From: Phascolarctobacterium sp.
GTDB lineage: Bacteria > Bacillota > Negativicutes > Acidaminococcales > Acidaminococcaceae
Assembly: GCA_016302525.1 (NCBI GenBank)
Contig: JAEDNJ010000021.1
Location: 1-14,559 of the forward strand
DNA length: 14,559 nt
Reading direction: 5' to 3'
In this document: piece by piece, positions 1 to 8,343 of the stretch
Layout: every line of letters starts with the position of its first letter
Position numbering within the stretch: position 1 is the stretch's first letter
Program-made: the position numbers and the translations under genes
The notes under the pieces: model-generated
Database searches by the model: none
What the model saw: only the letters and a program-made list of their open reading frames with translations
What the model was told of the DNA's origin: nothing

Positions 1-6
1 GCTTAA
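1..6 (+). CDS. rplP: 3' end of the preceding gene, probably rplP (ribosomal protein L16)
   Basis: Only the last sense codon (GCT, Ala) and a TAA stop at 4-6 are visible. The stop shares one base with the ATG of rpmC (TAATG), which is a typical translationally coupled junction. rplP is the usual gene directly upstream of rpmC in bacterial S10 clusters, so the identity is inferred entirely from gene order; the sequence itself cannot show it. Confidence 0.4.
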   Translation, partial: A

Positions 7-200
7 TGAAAACAACAGAAATTCGTGAATTGTCTGCTGCTGAGTTAGACACCAAGATTGCAGAGCTGAAGGAACAACTCTTCAACCTGCGCTTCCAAAT
101 GGCTACTGGTCAATGTGAGAATCCCATGAAAGTACATGAGATTAAGAAGGACATTGCCCGCATTAAAACTATTCAACGTGAACGTGAACTGAAGGCTTAA
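6..200 (+). CDS. rpmC: 50S ribosomal protein L29
   Basis: This 64-residue protein is the normal length for L29, a small two-helix protein of the large subunit that sits near the polypeptide exit tunnel. The N-terminal [19 protein letters not shown] stretch and the central [12 protein letters not shown] segment are the family hallmarks, followed by a basic helix with the [15 protein letters not shown] pattern. The start overlaps the previous stop by one base, so translation is probably coupled. It lies in the usual place, directly before rpsQ. All four Gln codons are CAA, as in the other ribosomal genes here. Confidence 0.97.
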   Translation: MKTTEIRELSAAELDTKIAELKEQLFNLRFQMATGQCENPMKVHEIKKDIARIKTIQRERELKA

Positions 201-230
201 GGCTGAAGGTTAATCAAGGAGGAAACAGTC

Positions 231-491
231 GTGACCGAAGCAAGAAACGCACGTGTTACCCGTATTGGTAAAGTTGTCAGCGATAAGATGCAAAAAACTG
301 TAGTAGTTGCAGTTGAACGTTTCGTTGCACATCCGCTGTACAAAAAAGGCGTAATCAAAACTATTAAATTTAAAGCTCATGACGAAAACAACGACGCACA
401 TATCGGCGATACTGTACAAATTATGCAAACTCGCCCCCTGTCAAAGGGTAAATGCTGGCGTGTAATCGAAATTATTGAGCGTGCAAAATAA
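231..491 (+). CDS. rpsQ: 30S ribosomal protein S17
   Basis: S17 is an OB-fold protein that binds 16S rRNA early in assembly of the small subunit. The 86-residue length is normal. The family signature is visible as [18 protein letters not shown] (residues about 13-30), followed by HPLYKK and the [14 protein letters not shown] segment. The start is GTG at 231, chosen because a full AAGGAGG sits at 216-222 and the S17 N-terminal arm begins there. It follows rpmC by 30 bases and precedes rplN, as in most bacteria. The 42-base gap behind it contains an imperfect hairpin (see findings). Confidence 0.97.
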   Translation: MTEARNARVTRIGKVVSDKMQKTVVVAVERFVAHPLYKKGVIKTIKFKAHDENNDAHIGDTVQIMQTRPLSKGKCWRVIEIIERAK

Positions 492-533
492 TTGTTTGCC
501 TATTCTCTATAGATTGGCAAGGGAGGGAAATCC

Positions 534-902
534 ATGATCCAACAACAAACTATCCTTAATGTTGGTGATAACACCGGCGCTAAGAAAGTTATGTGTATTC
601 GTGTATTAGGCGGTTCTTACCGTAAATATGCTAATATTGGCGACGTTATCGTAGCTTCTGTTAAAGATGCATCACCCGGTGGCGTTGTAAAAAAAGGTGA
701 CGTAGTTAAAGCAGTTGTTGTTCGTTCCGTAAAAGGCTTACGCCGTGCAGACGGTTCCTACATTCGTTTCGATGAAAACGCTGCTGTAGTAATTAAAGAG
801 GACAAGAGCCCCAAGGGCACTCGTATTTTTGGACCTGTTGCTCGTGAACTGCGTGATAAAGATTTCATGAAGATCGTTTCTCTGGCACCTGAAGTGCTGT
901 AA
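534..902 (+). CDS. rplN: 50S ribosomal protein L14
   Basis: L14 is a universally conserved beta-barrel protein at the subunit interface of the 50S particle, where it helps form an intersubunit bridge and contacts L19. The 122-residue length is canonical. The start [17 protein letters not shown] is diagnostic, and the core contains [14 protein letters not shown] and, near the end, [19 protein letters not shown] ribosome binding site lies at 521-527. In E. coli this gene begins the spc operon; here I see no convincing promoter in the gap before it, so it is probably read through from the S10 part. Confidence 0.98.
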   Translation: MIQQQTILNVGDNTGAKKVMCIRVLGGSYRKYANIGDVIVASVKDASPGGVVKKGDVVKAVVVRSVKGLRRADGSYIRFDENAAVVIKEDKSPKGTRIFGPVARELRDKDFMKIVSLAPEVL

Positions 903-924
903 ACTGTAAGGAGGAATTCGAAAC

Positions 925-1242
925 ATGCATGTTAAGAAAGGCGATACCGTAATTGTCCTGTCTGGTAACGAAAACAATAAGGGCAAACAAGGTAAAGTAA
1001 TTGAAGCTCTGCCGAAGAAAAACAAAGTAGTTGTTGAAGGCATTAATTTAGTAAAGCGTCATACCAAACCGTCTCAAGCAAATCCGCAAGGCGGCATCAT
1101 CACTAAAGAAGCTGCTCTGAACGCTTCTAAGGTTATGCTGGTATGCCCCGCATGCAAAAAACCGACTCGCATTAAGAAAGCAGAAGTTGCTGGTGCTAAT
1201 GTACGTATCTGCAAGAAATGCGGCGAGCAAATCGATAAATAA
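925..1242 (+). CDS. rplX: 50S ribosomal protein L24, zinc-ribbon (C+) form
   Basis: L24 initiates 50S assembly by binding the 5' domain of 23S rRNA. The 105-residue product starts with the KOW domain (residues about 3-30, [14 protein letters not shown] then KGKQGKV) and has the family's [10 protein letters not shown] and QANPQGGI motifs. The C-terminal part carries two CxxC pairs (C74/C77 and C96/C99), which can form a zinc ribbon. This resembles the cysteine-containing L24 of Thermus and differs from the cysteine-free B. subtilis protein. AAGGAGG at 908-914 supports the ATG at 925. The gene lies between rplN and rplE as expected. Confidence 0.97.
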   Translation: MHVKKGDTVIVLSGNENNKGKQGKVIEALPKKNKVVVEGINLVKRHTKPSQANPQGGIITKEAALNASKVMLVCPACKKPTRIKKAEVAGANVRICKKCGEQIDK

Positions 1243-1268
1243 TTTCCGGGAAAGGAGGATAAATTTTA

Positions 1269-1814
1269 ATGGCAAAAACCAGACTTCAAGAAAAATATTT
1301 GTCTGAAGTAGTTCCTGCTATGCAAGACAAATTTCAATATAAAAATGTTATGGAAATCCCCAAAGTTGTAAAAGTTGTTATCAACATGGGCGTTGGCGAA
1401 GCTGTTACCAACAGCAAGGCTCTGGAGAGCGCTGTAGCTGACATGACCAAGATTGCTGGCCAAAAGCCGGTTATCACCAAAGCTAAGAAATCCATTGCTA
1501 ACTTCAAAGTTCGTCAAGGTATGGCTTTAGGCGCAAAGGTTACTCTGCGTGGCGACCGTATGTACTACTTCCTGGATAAGCTGATGAACTTAGCTCTTCC
1601 CCGTGTACGTGACTTCCGTGGTGTTAGTGCAACTGCATTCGACGGCCGTGGCAACTATGCTCTGGGCCTGAAAGAACAATTGATTTTCCCGGAAATCGAC
1701 TACGATAAGATTGACAAGCTGCGTGGTATGGACATCATCGTTGTTACCACTGCTAAAACTGACGAGGAAGCAAGAGAATTGCTGAAACTCCTCGGTATGC
1801 CGTTTGGCGCATAA
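1269..1814 (+). CDS. rplE: 50S ribosomal protein L5
   Basis: L5 binds 5S rRNA and contacts the P-site tRNA and the head of the small subunit. The 181-residue length is close to the usual 178-180. Family motifs are visible: [11 protein letters not shown] (residues about 34-44), the [19 protein letters not shown] stretch, LPRVRDFRG, and the C-terminal [19 protein letters not shown] followed by GMPF. A strong AGGAGG site at 1254-1259 sets the start. It is the normal neighbour between rplX and rpsZ. Confidence 0.98.
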   Translation: MAKTRLQEKYLSEVVPAMQDKFQYKNVMEIPKVVKVVINMGVGEAVTNSKALESAVADMTKIAGQKPVITKAKKSIANFKVRQGMALGAKVTLRGDRMYYFLDKLMNLALPRVRDFRGVSATAFDGRGNYALGLKEQLIFPEIDYDKIDKLRGMDIIVVTTAKTDEEARELLKLLGMPFGA

Positions 1815-1831
1815 GTTTAGGAGGGAAAACA

Positions 1832-2017
1832 TTGGCTAAGACAGCTCTGATTGAAAAATGGAAACGCGAACCTAAATTTGAAGTTCGTTCTTATAATCGC
1901 TGCAAGATCTGCGGTAGACCTCATGGCTATATGCGTAAATTTGGTCTGTGCCGTATCTGCTTCCGTGAATATGCTTACCAAGGAGCAATTCCGGGCGTAA
2001 CCAAAGCAAGCTGGTAA
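1832..2017 (+). CDS. rpsZ: 30S ribosomal protein S14, zinc-binding type Z
   Basis: S14 binds the head of 16S rRNA and is added late in assembly of the small subunit. This is the short 61-residue form that binds one zinc ion through C24, C27, C40 and C43 (CKICGRP and CRICFRE). The C-terminal PGVTKASW is typical of the family. Translation starts at TTG 1832: TAGGAGGG at 1818-1825 is ideally spaced, and the [11 protein letters not shown]-terminus is the family's. The longer zinc-free paralogue (used under zinc limitation in some Firmicutes) is not in this window. Confidence 0.97.
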   Translation: MAKTALIEKWKREPKFEVRSYNRCKICGRPHGYMRKFGLCRICFREYAYQGAIPGVTKASW

Positions 2018-2043
2018 GATTCTTAAGGAAGGAGGCTACTTAA

Positions 2044-2436
2044 ATGGTAATGACCGACCCTATTGCAGATATGCTTACTCGTATTCGTAATGCAAACTCT
2101 GTTAATCACGATAAAGTTGAAATTCCCGTAAGCAAACTGAAAGTCGCTATCGCTGACATTCTCAAAGCTGAAGGTTTCATTAAAGGTTACGAAATCAATG
2201 CTGAAAACAGAATGATGGTTGTAACTCTGAAGTACGGTGCTAACAAGGAAAAAGTTATTTCCGGTATTAAACGTATTTCTAAACCTGGTCTGAGAGTATA
2301 CTCTCAAAAAGACCAACTGCCTAAAGTTCTCGGAGGTTTAGGCATCGCAGTTATTTCTACCTCTCAAGGCCTGATGACTGATAAAGCAGCTCGTAAAGCT
2401 GGCCTGGGCGGCGAAGTACTGGCATACGTATGGTAA
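2044..2436 (+). CDS. rpsH: 30S ribosomal protein S8
   Basis: S8 is a primary 16S rRNA-binding protein of the central domain. In E. coli it represses the spc operon by binding its mRNA near rplE. The 130-residue length is near the family's usual value. The N-terminus [16 protein letters not shown], the central SKPGLRVY and the C-terminal [22 protein letters not shown] are signature segments. The start at 2044 (giving an extra Met-Val) was preferred to ATG 2050, because AAGGAGG at 2029-2035 lies 8 bases before 2044 but 14 before 2050; the later start remains possible. I could not confirm an S8-binding mRNA site. Confidence 0.97.
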   Translation: MVMTDPIADMLTRIRNANSVNHDKVEIPVSKLKVAIADILKAEGFIKGYEINAENRMMVVTLKYGANKEKVISGIKRISKPGLRVYSQKDQLPKVLGGLGIAVISTSQGLMTDKAARKAGLGGEVLAYVW

Positions 2437-2463
2437 TACTGAAGGAAAAGGAGGTACTCGTAC

Positions 2464-3012
2464 GTGTCTAGAATTGGTAAGAAACCAATTACTGTTCCCG
2501 CTGGTGTAACAGTAACTATTGAAAATAACTTCGTGACCGTAAAAGGTCCTAAGGGCGAATTATCCCGTCAAATTAGCAAAAACATGAAATTGACTCTGGA
2601 TAATGGTGTTCTCACCGTTGAGCGTCCTAACGACGAGAAAGAAAACCGCGCTATGCACGGTCTGTCTCGTACCCTGATCAACAACATGGTTGTTGGTGTA
2701 ACCGAGGGCTTCAAGAAGACCCTGGAAATCCAAGGCGTTGGTTACCGTGCTGCTAAACAAGGCAACAACATTAACTTCACCCTGGGCTTCTCTCACCCTG
2801 TTGTTAAAGAACCCCCTGCTGGTATTACCTTTGAAGTACCCGCACCGAACAAGATTGTTGTATCTGGCTGTAATAAAGAACAAGTTGGCGCTGTAGCTGC
2901 CGACATCCGTACCCTGCGTCCGCCCGAACCTTACAAAGGTAAAGGTATTCGTTATGAAGGCGAGTATGTTCGTCGTAAGATGGGCAAAGCTGGCGCTAAA
3001 GGCAAGAAATAA
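2464..3012 (+). CDS. rplF: 50S ribosomal protein L6
   Basis: L6 sits near the sarcin-ricin loop and the factor-binding centre of the large subunit. The 182-residue product has the family's two tandem copies of one alpha/beta fold. The N-terminus [14 protein letters not shown], the central [19 protein letters not shown] and the C-terminal [15 protein letters not shown] are diagnostic, followed by a basic tail. The start is GTG at 2464, preceded by AAGGAGG at 2448-2454. It follows rpsH by 27 bases and precedes rplR, the conserved order. Confidence 0.98.
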   Translation: MSRIGKKPITVPAGVTVTIENNFVTVKGPKGELSRQISKNMKLTLDNGVLTVERPNDEKENRAMHGLSRTLINNMVVGVTEGFKKTLEIQGVGYRAAKQGNNINFTLGFSHPVVKEPPAGITFEVPAPNKIVVSGCNKEQVGAVAADIRTLRPPEPYKGKGIRYEGEYVRRKMGKAGAKGKK

Positions 3013-3038
3013 TTTCTAAAAGAAGGGAGTGAAAACTC

Positions 3039-3401
3039 TTGCTAAACAAGATTGATAAAAACGCTAAACGTCAAAAACGTCACATCCGTTCTCGTAGATA
3101 TATTACTGGCACCGCTGAAAGACCTCGTCTGAATGTATATCGTTCCTTGTCCAACATTTATGCACAAGTTATCGATGACGTTGCTGGTGTAACCATCGCT
3201 GCTGCTTCTACTGTTGAAGCTGGTCTGAAAGAAAACTACGGTGGTAACATTGAGGCAGCTAAGGCTGTAGGTAAGGCAATCGCTGAAAAAGCTATGGCTA
3301 AAGGTGTTAAAGAGGTTGTATTCGATCGTGGTGGCTACCTGTACCACGGCCGTGTTGCAGCTTTAGCAGATGCAGCTCGTGAAGCTGGCCTGCAATTCTA
3401 A
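3039..3401 (+). CDS. rplR: 50S ribosomal protein L18
   Basis: L18 binds 5S rRNA together with L5 and helps load it into the central protuberance. The 120-residue length is canonical. A basic N-terminal tail ([10 protein letters not shown]) is followed by [13 protein letters not shown], and the C-terminal half holds [20 protein letters not shown], the strongest family signature. The start is TTG at 3039, supported by AAGGGAG at 3023-3029 with good spacing and by the lack of an alternative ATG before the conserved N-terminus. Confidence 0.97.
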   Translation: MLNKIDKNAKRQKRHIRSRRYITGTAERPRLNVYRSLSNIYAQVIDDVAGVTIAAASTVEAGLKENYGGNIEAAKAVGKAIAEKAMAKGVKEVVFDRGGYLYHGRVAALADAAREAGLQF

Positions 3402-3418
3402 GAGAGGGAGGAAAAAAA

Positions 3419-3919
3419 GTGGCAAACTTTGAAAGACAAGAAAACGAATTACAAGAAAAAGTCGTTTTCATCAACCGTGTAGCTAAGGTTGTTAAAGGCG
3501 GCCGTAGATTCTCCTTCGCAGCATTAGTTGTTGTTGGTGATGAAAATGGTCACGTTGGCTATGGCCTGGGCAAAGCTGCTGAGGTTCCTGAAGCTATTCG
3601 CAAAGGCGTAGAAGACGCTAAGAAAAACATGGTTTCTGTTGCTCTCGTTGGCAAAACCATTCCTCATGAAACCGTTGGCATCTTTGGTGCTGGCCGCGTA
3701 TTCATGAAACCCGCTGCTCCTGGTACCGGCGTTATCGCTGGCGGCCCTGTTCGTGCCGTATTGGAGCTGGCAGGCATCCACGACATTCTGACTAAATCTC
3801 AAGGTTCTTCCAACCCGAACAACGTTGTTGCTGCAACCATCGAAGCTCTGAAGAACATGAAGAGTGCTGAAGCAGTTGCTGCTCTGCGTGGCAAGACTGT
3901 AGAAGAGCTGTTAGGCTAA
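3419..3919 (+). CDS. rpsE: 30S ribosomal protein S5
   Basis: S5 acts in decoding fidelity and helicase activity at the mRNA entry channel. The 166-residue protein has an N-terminal double-stranded-RNA-binding-like domain with the [13 protein letters not shown] loop (residues 21-33) and a C-terminal domain with [13 protein letters not shown] (97-109) and GSSNPNNVV (129-137). K26, G27 and G28, where E. coli changes give spectinomycin resistance, are all wild type, which predicts a sensitive ribosome at this position. The start is GTG at 3419, behind a GGGAGG site at 3405-3410. Confidence 0.98.
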   Translation: MANFERQENELQEKVVFINRVAKVVKGGRRFSFAALVVVGDENGHVGYGLGKAAEVPEAIRKGVEDAKKNMVSVALVGKTIPHETVGIFGAGRVFMKPAAPGTGVIAGGPVRAVLELAGIHDILTKSQGSSNPNNVVAATIEALKNMKSAEAVAALRGKTVEELLG

Positions 3920-3937
3920 TTTGGAGGAGTTATTACA

Positions 3938-4117
3938 ATGGCAAAACTGAAAATTACTCTGACCCGCAGCCTGATTGGTTATGCTCAAGACCAACGTGCA
4001 ACCGTTAGAGCTCTGGGCTTAGGCAAAATTAATTCTAGCGTTATTCAAGAAGACAACAAAGTCATTCGCGGCATGATTCACAAGGTTGAACATCTCGTGA
4101 AGGTTGAAGAAGCTTAA
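3938..4117 (+). CDS. rpmD: 50S ribosomal protein L30
   Basis: This short gene encodes 59 residues beginning [20 protein letters not shown], the typical bacterial L30 N-terminus, followed by the [11 protein letters not shown] segment and ending with [17 protein letters not shown]30 is a small ferredoxin-like-fold protein of the large subunit that is missing from some bacteria. GGAGG at 3923-3927 precedes the ATG. It fills the whole gap between rpsE and rplO, its conserved place, and its TAA overlaps the AAGGAGG that serves rplO. Confidence 0.96.
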   Translation: MAKLKITLTRSLIGYAQDQRATVRALGLGKINSSVIQEDNKVIRGMIHKVEHLVKVEEA

Positions 4118-4131
4118 GGAGGAAATAGAAG

Positions 4132-4572
4132 ATGTATTTGAACGAATTATCTCCGGCTCCTGGTTCTCAACATAAACATATTCGTGTTGGCCGTGGTTTA
4201 GGCTCTGGCTTGGGCAAAACCTCTGGCAAAGGCCAAAAGGGCCAAAAATCTCGTTCCGGCGGCGTTAAGCGTCCTGGCTTCGAAGGTGGTCAAAGACCTT
4301 TATACCTGCGTTTACCGAAACGTGGTTTCTACAATAAATTTGCTAAAGAGTACGTTGAAATCAATGTTGGCGTACTGAATCGCTTCGAAGACGGCACCGT
4401 TGTTGAACCGGTAATGTTAATCGAAGAAGGCGTCATCAAAAAAGTTTGCGATGGCATTCGCATCTTAGGTGGCGGCGAATTAACCAAGAAGCTTACCGTA
4501 CAAGCTATGGGCTTCAGCAAGACTGCTGAAGAAAAAATCATTGCAGCAGGCGGTACTATTGAGGTGATCTAA
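4132..4572 (+). CDS. rplO: 50S ribosomal protein L15
   Basis: L15 is a late-assembly protein of the large subunit with a long basic extension that reaches into 23S rRNA. The 146-residue length is standard. The N-terminal [20 protein letters not shown] and the Gly/Lys/Ser-rich arm (residues about 20-45, [18 protein letters not shown]) are hallmarks; [17 protein letters not shown] follows. AAGGAGG at 4116-4122 sets the start. The last codons of the gene contain the ribosome binding site of secY, so translation of the two is probably coupled. Confidence 0.98.
   Translation: MYLNELSPAPGSQHKHIRVGRGLGSGLGKTSGKGQKGQKSRSGGVKRPGFEGGQRPLYLRLPKRGFYNKFAKEYVEINVGVLNRFEDGTVVEPVMLIEEGVIKKVCDGIRILGGGELTKKLTVQAMGFSKTAEEKIIAAGGTIEVI
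4561..4569 (+). promoter_or_regulatory. Ribosome binding site of secY inside the end of rplO
   Basis: GAGGTGATC is a nine-base match to the complement of the 16S rRNA 3' end. It lies in the last three sense codons of rplO (Glu-Val-Ile), directly before the stop at 4570-4572, and fixes the GTG at 4574 as the start of secY. The arrangement implies that secY initiation occurs as ribosomes finish rplO. Confidence 0.85.
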
Positions 4573-4573
4573 A

Positions 4574-5830
4574 GTGTTTGCAGCCCTTGCTAACATATTT
4601 AAGATTACAGAACTCAGGCAAAAAGTGATATTTACTCTAGCCATGTTCGTAGTATTCAGGGCTGGTACACATATTCCTGTTCCAGGCGTTAACGCAACAA
4701 TTATCGAGGAGCTTTTCCGTAGTGGTAATCTATTCGGTCTCTTGGATATGTTTAGTGGCGGCGCCTTGAGCAAGTTCTCAATTTTTGCTATGAGTATTAC
4801 CCCATACATCAATGCTTCTATTATACTTCAACTTCTGAAGGTCGTTGTTCCAACTCTGGAACAATGGTCTAAGGAGGGTGAGGAAGGCTTTAAGAAAACC
4901 AATAAGCTAACTCGTGTGCTGGGAGTGGTTTTAGGTTTCATCCAGGCAATAGGCATGGCTTATGGTCTTAGAATGGCAATCAACAACCCAGGAATTTTCT
5001 CTTATTTCCTGATTGCCCTTTCCCTCACGGCTGGCACCTGTCTCTTAATGTGGATAGGTGAGCAGATGACTGCAAAGGGTGTCGGCAATGGTATCTCCTT
5101 GATCATCTTTGCCGGTATCGTTTCTCGTCTGCCAGATGGCCTGAAGATAATTTTCCAATATTTACAAGCGGGCACGGTTAATTTGTTGAATGTAATTTTG
5201 TTCGCGGCAATCGCCTTGGCAATGATTGTTTTTGTAGTAATCATTACTCAGGGTGTTCGCAAAATTCCTGTTCAGTATGCTAAGCGTGTTGTAGGCAGAA
5301 AAGCTTATGGCGGTCACTCTAGCTACATTCCCTTAAAGGTAAACCAAGCTGGTGTTATTCCCATCATCTTCGCTTCTTCAGTGTTGATGTTCCCGGCTAC
5401 TATAGCACAGTTTGTAGATATACCCTGGGTTAAGGCAGTAGGTGACATCTTTAGATGGGGCAGCGTAACCCATACAGTGCTATACATTCTGATGATTCTC
5501 TTCTTCACTTACTTCTATACAGCAGTAAGCCTGGACATTAATACAATGTCAGAGAATCTGAAAAAGAATGGCGGCTTTGTTCCCGGTTTGCGTCCTGGTA
5601 AGGCTACAACAGATTACTTAGACACGGTTATGAGCCGTATTACCTTGGCGGGCGCCATCTTCCTCTCTTTAATTGCCCTTATGCCAAATGTAATTGGCTG
5701 GATGACTAACATCGAAGGCATTTACTTCGGTGGTACTGCGCTGTTAATCGTAGTGGGTGTAGCATTGGATACAATGAAGCAATTGGAATCCATGATAATC
5801 ATGAGACACTATCATGGTTTTATGAAATAG
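4574..5830 (+). CDS. secY: Preprotein translocase subunit SecY
   Basis: SecY is the ten-helix membrane channel of the Sec translocon, working with SecE, SecG and SecA. The 418-residue length fits the bacterial family. Visible landmarks include [10 protein letters not shown] (residues 29-38) in the first helix and plug region, the plug-proximal [23 protein letters not shown] stretch (61-83), the cytoplasmic PVQYAKR (232-238), [19 protein letters not shown] (251-269) and GFVPGLRPG (334-342). The start is GTG, one base after the rplO stop. Gln codons are mixed CAA/CAG, unlike the almost pure CAA of the ribosomal genes, which suggests lower expression. Confidence 0.98.
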   Translation: MFAALANIFKITELRQKVIFTLAMFVVFRAGTHIPVPGVNATIIEELFRSGNLFGLLDMFSGGALSKFSIFAMSITPYINASIILQLLKVVVPTLEQWSKEGEEGFKKTNKLTRVLGVVLGFIQAIGMAYGLRMAINNPGIFSYFLIALSLTAGTCLLMWIGEQMTAKGVGNGISLIIFAGIVSRLPDGLKIIFQYLQAGTVNLLNVILFAAIALAMIVFVVIITQGVRKIPVQYAKRVVGRKAYGGHSSYIPLKVNQAGVIPIIFASSVLMFPATIAQFVDIPWVKAVGDIFRWGSVTHTVLYILMILFFTYFYTAVSLDINTMSENLKKNGGFVPGLRPGKATTDYLDTVMSRITLAGAIFLSLIALMPNVIGWMTNIEGIYFGGTALLIVVGVALDTMKQLESMIIMRHYHGFMK

Positions 5831-5841
5831 GAGGAAATAAG

Positions 5842-6489
5842 ATGCATATTCTTTTAATGGGACCTCCGGGTGCTGGTAAAGGCACTCAAGCTGATAAATT
5901 AGTAGAAGAATTCAAGATTCCTCACATCTCCACTGGAGATATGTTCCGTGCAGCTGTAAAGCAAGGCACTGAACTTGGTAAAGAGGCTAAAAAATATATG
6001 GATGCAGGCGGACTTGTTCCTGATATCGTAACCATCGGTATTGTGCGTGAAAGCCTGTCCAAACCCGAATGTGCTGAAGGCTTTATGCTGGACGGCTTCC
6101 CCAGAACCTTGGATCAAGCAGTTGCTCTGGACCAAATTCTGGCAGATTTGGGTATCAAATTAACTGGTGTAATTAATATCTCTGTTCCTGATTCTGAGCT
6201 GGTTGGTCGTGTAACCGGTAGACGCATCTGCAAGGCCTGCGGTCATACCTACCATGTATCCTTTAACCCCAGCAAGGTTGAAGATGTGTGTGATAAATGC
6301 GGCGGCAATCTCTATCAACGTGATGACGATAAAGAAGAAACCGTTAAGAACCGCTTAGGTGCTTATCATGCTCAGACTGAGCCGTTAATTGAGTACTACA
6401 AGAAACAAGGCGTTTTCAAGGATATCAACGGTCTGCAAGACATCGACAAGGTTTATAGCGATGTAAAAGCAGCACTTGGTTGCAATTAA
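5842..6489 (+). CDS. adk: Adenylate kinase with zinc-binding LID
   Basis: Adenylate kinase converts ATP and AMP to two ADP in the cytoplasm. The 215-residue long-form enzyme has the P-loop GPPGAGKGT (residues 7-15), the AMP-binding HISTGDMFR (28-36) and DGFPRT (84-89). The LID domain carries four cysteines (C130, C133, C150, C153), the zinc-binding set seen in Gram-positive adenylate kinases and absent from E. coli Adk. AGGAGG at 5829-5834 precedes the ATG. It follows secY by 11 bases, the widely conserved order. The usual next gene in many Firmicutes, map, is absent. Confidence 0.98.
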   Translation: MHILLMGPPGAGKGTQADKLVEEFKIPHISTGDMFRAAVKQGTELGKEAKKYMDAGGLVPDIVTIGIVRESLSKPECAEGFMLDGFPRTLDQAVALDQILADLGIKLTGVINISVPDSELVGRVTGRRICKACGHTYHVSFNPSKVEDVCDKCGGNLYQRDDDKEETVKNRLGAYHAQTEPLIEYYKKQGVFKDINGLQDIDKVYSDVKAALGCN

Positions 6490-6494
6490 GGAGG
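6488..6494 (+). promoter_or_regulatory. Ribosome binding site that fixes the infA start
   Basis: AAGGAGG overlaps the adk stop codon (6487-6489) and lies five bases before GTG 6500. It rules out the in-frame upstream ATG at 6476, which lies inside adk and would add eight residues not found in IF-1. Confidence 0.85.
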
Positions 6495-6499
6495 TTCTC

Positions 6500-6861
<362 letters not shown>

Positions 6862-6878
6862 TAAGGAGGCAAACGTTA

Positions 6879-7247
6879 ATGGCACGTATTTCTGGTGTAG
6901 ATTTACCGAGAGATAAACGCATTGAATATGCTCTGCCGTACATTTACGGCATTGGTCTGACTTTGTCTCGCGAAATTTTAGCTAAAACTGGTATCAACCC
7001 TGACACTCGCGTTCGCGACCTGACTGAGGATGAAGTTGCTAAGATTCGTGAAACTCTGGATAATGACTATAAAGTAGAAGGCGATCTTCGTCGTGAAGAA
7101 TCCCTGAACATTAAACGCCTGGTAGAAATTGGTTCCTACCGTGGTCGCCGTCATCGTGCAGGTTTGCCTGTTCGTGGCCAAAATACTAAGAACAATGCTC
7201 GTACCCGCAAAGGTCCGAAACGCACTGTAGCTGGTAAGAAGAAATAA
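6879..7247 (+). CDS. rpsM: 30S ribosomal protein S13
   Basis: S13 lies in the head of the small subunit and forms intersubunit bridges; its basic tail approaches the P-site tRNA. The 122-residue length is standard. The N-terminus [14 protein letters not shown], the helix-turn segment [14 protein letters not shown] (residues 21-34) and [14 protein letters not shown] (88-101) are signatures, followed by a very basic C-terminal tail. AAGGAGG at 6863-6869 sets the start. In E. coli rpsM opens the alpha operon; here only 17 bases separate it from rpmJ, so it probably shares that transcript. Confidence 0.98.
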   Translation: MARISGVDLPRDKRIEYALPYIYGIGLTLSREILAKTGINPDTRVRDLTEDEVAKIRETLDNDYKVEGDLRREESLNIKRLVEIGSYRGRRHRAGLPVRGQNTKNNARTRKGPKRTVAGKKK

Positions 7248-7268
7248 TTAGCGAGGGAGGATTAACTA

Positions 7269-7661
7269 GTGGCTGGCAAGAAAGTTGTTCGCAACAAAAA
7301 GAAAGTTAGCAAAAACATATTAAATGGTGTAGCTCACATTCGCTCCACCTTCAATAATACAATCGTTACCATCGCTGATATGGAAGGTAATGTACTGAGC
7401 TGGGCTTCCGCTGGTGAGCTTGGTTTCCGTGGTAGCCGTAAGAGCACTCCGTTTGCTGCTCAAATGGCTGCTGAGCTGGCAACCAAAAACGCTATGGAGC
7501 ATGGTCTGAAAAACGTAGAAGTATACGTTAAAGGCCCTGGCGCTGGTCGTGAAGCTGCAATCCGCGCACTGCAAGCTACCGGTCTGGAAGTAAACTCTAT
7601 TAAAGATGTTACTCCGATTCCGCACAACGGCTGCCGTCCGCCGAAACGTAGAAGAGTTTAA
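7269..7661 (+). CDS. rpsK: 30S ribosomal protein S11
   Basis: S11 lies on the platform of the small subunit near the Shine-Dalgarno helix. The 130-residue length is normal. A basic N-terminal arm is followed by [16 protein letters not shown] (residues 20-35), [14 protein letters not shown] (88-101) and [18 protein letters not shown] at the C-terminus. The Asn-Gly in that last motif corresponds to the site that becomes isoaspartate in E. coli S11. The start is GTG at 7269, behind GGGAGG at 7255-7260. Confidence 0.98.
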   Translation: MAGKKVVRNKKKVSKNILNGVAHIRSTFNNTIVTIADMEGNVLSWASAGELGFRGSRKSTPFAAQMAAELATKNAMEHGLKNVEVYVKGPGAGREAAIRALQATGLEVNSIKDVTPIPHNGCRPPKRRRV

Positions 7662-7679
7662 TTTGGAGGTATAACATAG

Positions 7680-8273
7680 ATGGCTATTGATAGAACTCCT
7701 GTCCTGAAAAGATGCCGTTCTTTAGGCTTAGCTCCCGCATTCATGGGTATCGCAAAGGAATCCAAACGCCAAGCTAAACGCCAAAACAAGAAGAAATCTG
7801 AGTATGGCATTCAATTAACCGAGAAACAAAAAGCTAAATTTATCTATGGTGTCCTGGAAAAACAATTCCGTGGCTACTATGATAAGGCTAAGAAAATGGA
7901 AGGCATTACTGGTACCAACCTGTTAATCCTTCTGGAGCGTAGACTGGACAACGTAGTATTCCGTCTGGGTATGGCTTCTACTCGTCGTCAAGCTCGTCAA
8001 ATCGTAAGACATGGTCATATCACTGTTAACGGCAAACGCGTTGACATCCCCTCCGCATTCGTATTTGCTGGTGATGTTGTTGCTGTTGCTGAAGCTAGCC
8101 GTACCAAGGAATACTTCAAAGGTATGGACGAAGCTCTGGCTACCAAAGCTACTCCGGCTTGGTTAGTTCTGGATGCTGCTAACCTCAGTGGTAAAGTGGA
8201 CCGTTATCCTACTCGTGAGGAAATTGATGTTCCTATTGTTGAGCAAGCAATCGTCGAATTGTACTCCAAATAA
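7680..8273 (+). CDS. rpsD: 30S ribosomal protein S4, zinc-free form
   Basis: S4 is a primary 16S rRNA-binding protein that nucleates assembly of the 30S body; in E. coli and B. subtilis it also represses its own synthesis. The 197-residue product has the S4 RNA-binding domain at about residues 86-150 (LERRLDNVVFRLGMASTR, then VRHGHITVNGKRVDIPS). The N-terminus has only one cysteine (KRCRSLG), so it lacks the four-cysteine zinc motif of some S4 proteins. GGAGG at 7664-7668 precedes the ATG. Its position between rpsK and rpoA, not elsewhere as in B. subtilis, matches Clostridia and Negativicutes. Confidence 0.98.
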   Translation: MAIDRTPVLKRCRSLGLAPAFMGIAKESKRQAKRQNKKKSEYGIQLTEKQKAKFIYGVLEKQFRGYYDKAKKMEGITGTNLLILLERRLDNVVFRLGMASTRRQARQIVRHGHITVNGKRVDIPSAFVFAGDVVAVAEASRTKEYFKGMDEALATKATPAWLVLDAANLSGKVDRYPTREEIDVPIVEQAIVELYSK

Positions 8274-8304
8274 TTAGTTACATCTCATGCCCACCAACTA
8301 TGAG

Positions 8305-8323
8305 GCGTATTGTGGTAATACGC
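8305..8323 (+). promoter_or_regulatory. Perfect hairpin in the rpoA leader
   Basis: GCGTATT (8305-8311) and AATACGC (8317-8323) are exact inverted repeats with a five-base loop. The hairpin ends five bases before the AAGGAGG (8329-8335) of rpoA. The rpsD-rpoA gap (70 bases) is the longest in the ribosomal cluster. No U tract follows, so it is not an intrinsic terminator. A role in controlling rpoA translation or mRNA processing is only inference. Confidence 0.55.
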
Positions 8324-8328
8324 GAGAG

Positions 8329-8335
8329 AAGGAGG
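8329..8335 (+). promoter_or_regulatory. Ribosome binding site that fixes the rpoA start
   Basis: AAGGAGG lies eight bases before ATG 8344. It shows that the in-frame ATG at 8287, which would add 19 residues encoded across the hairpin, is not the start; those residues have no counterpart in RNA polymerase alpha. Confidence 0.85.
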
Positions 8336-8343
8336 CTTTCCAC

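Noticed and set aside
492..533. spc-type promoter between rpsQ and rplN
   Set aside because: The best -10-like hexamer (TATAGA, 508-513) has no acceptable -35 at 16-18 bases.
6476..6499. In-frame upstream start of infA at ATG 6476
   Set aside because: It lies inside adk and would lengthen IF-1 to 80 residues; GTG 6500 gives the standard 72 and has an ideal ribosome binding site.
8287..8343. In-frame N-terminal extension of rpoA starting at ATG 8287
   Set aside because: It has no ribosome binding site, runs through the hairpin, and encodes residues unlike any alpha N-terminus; AAGGAGG precisely serves ATG 8344.
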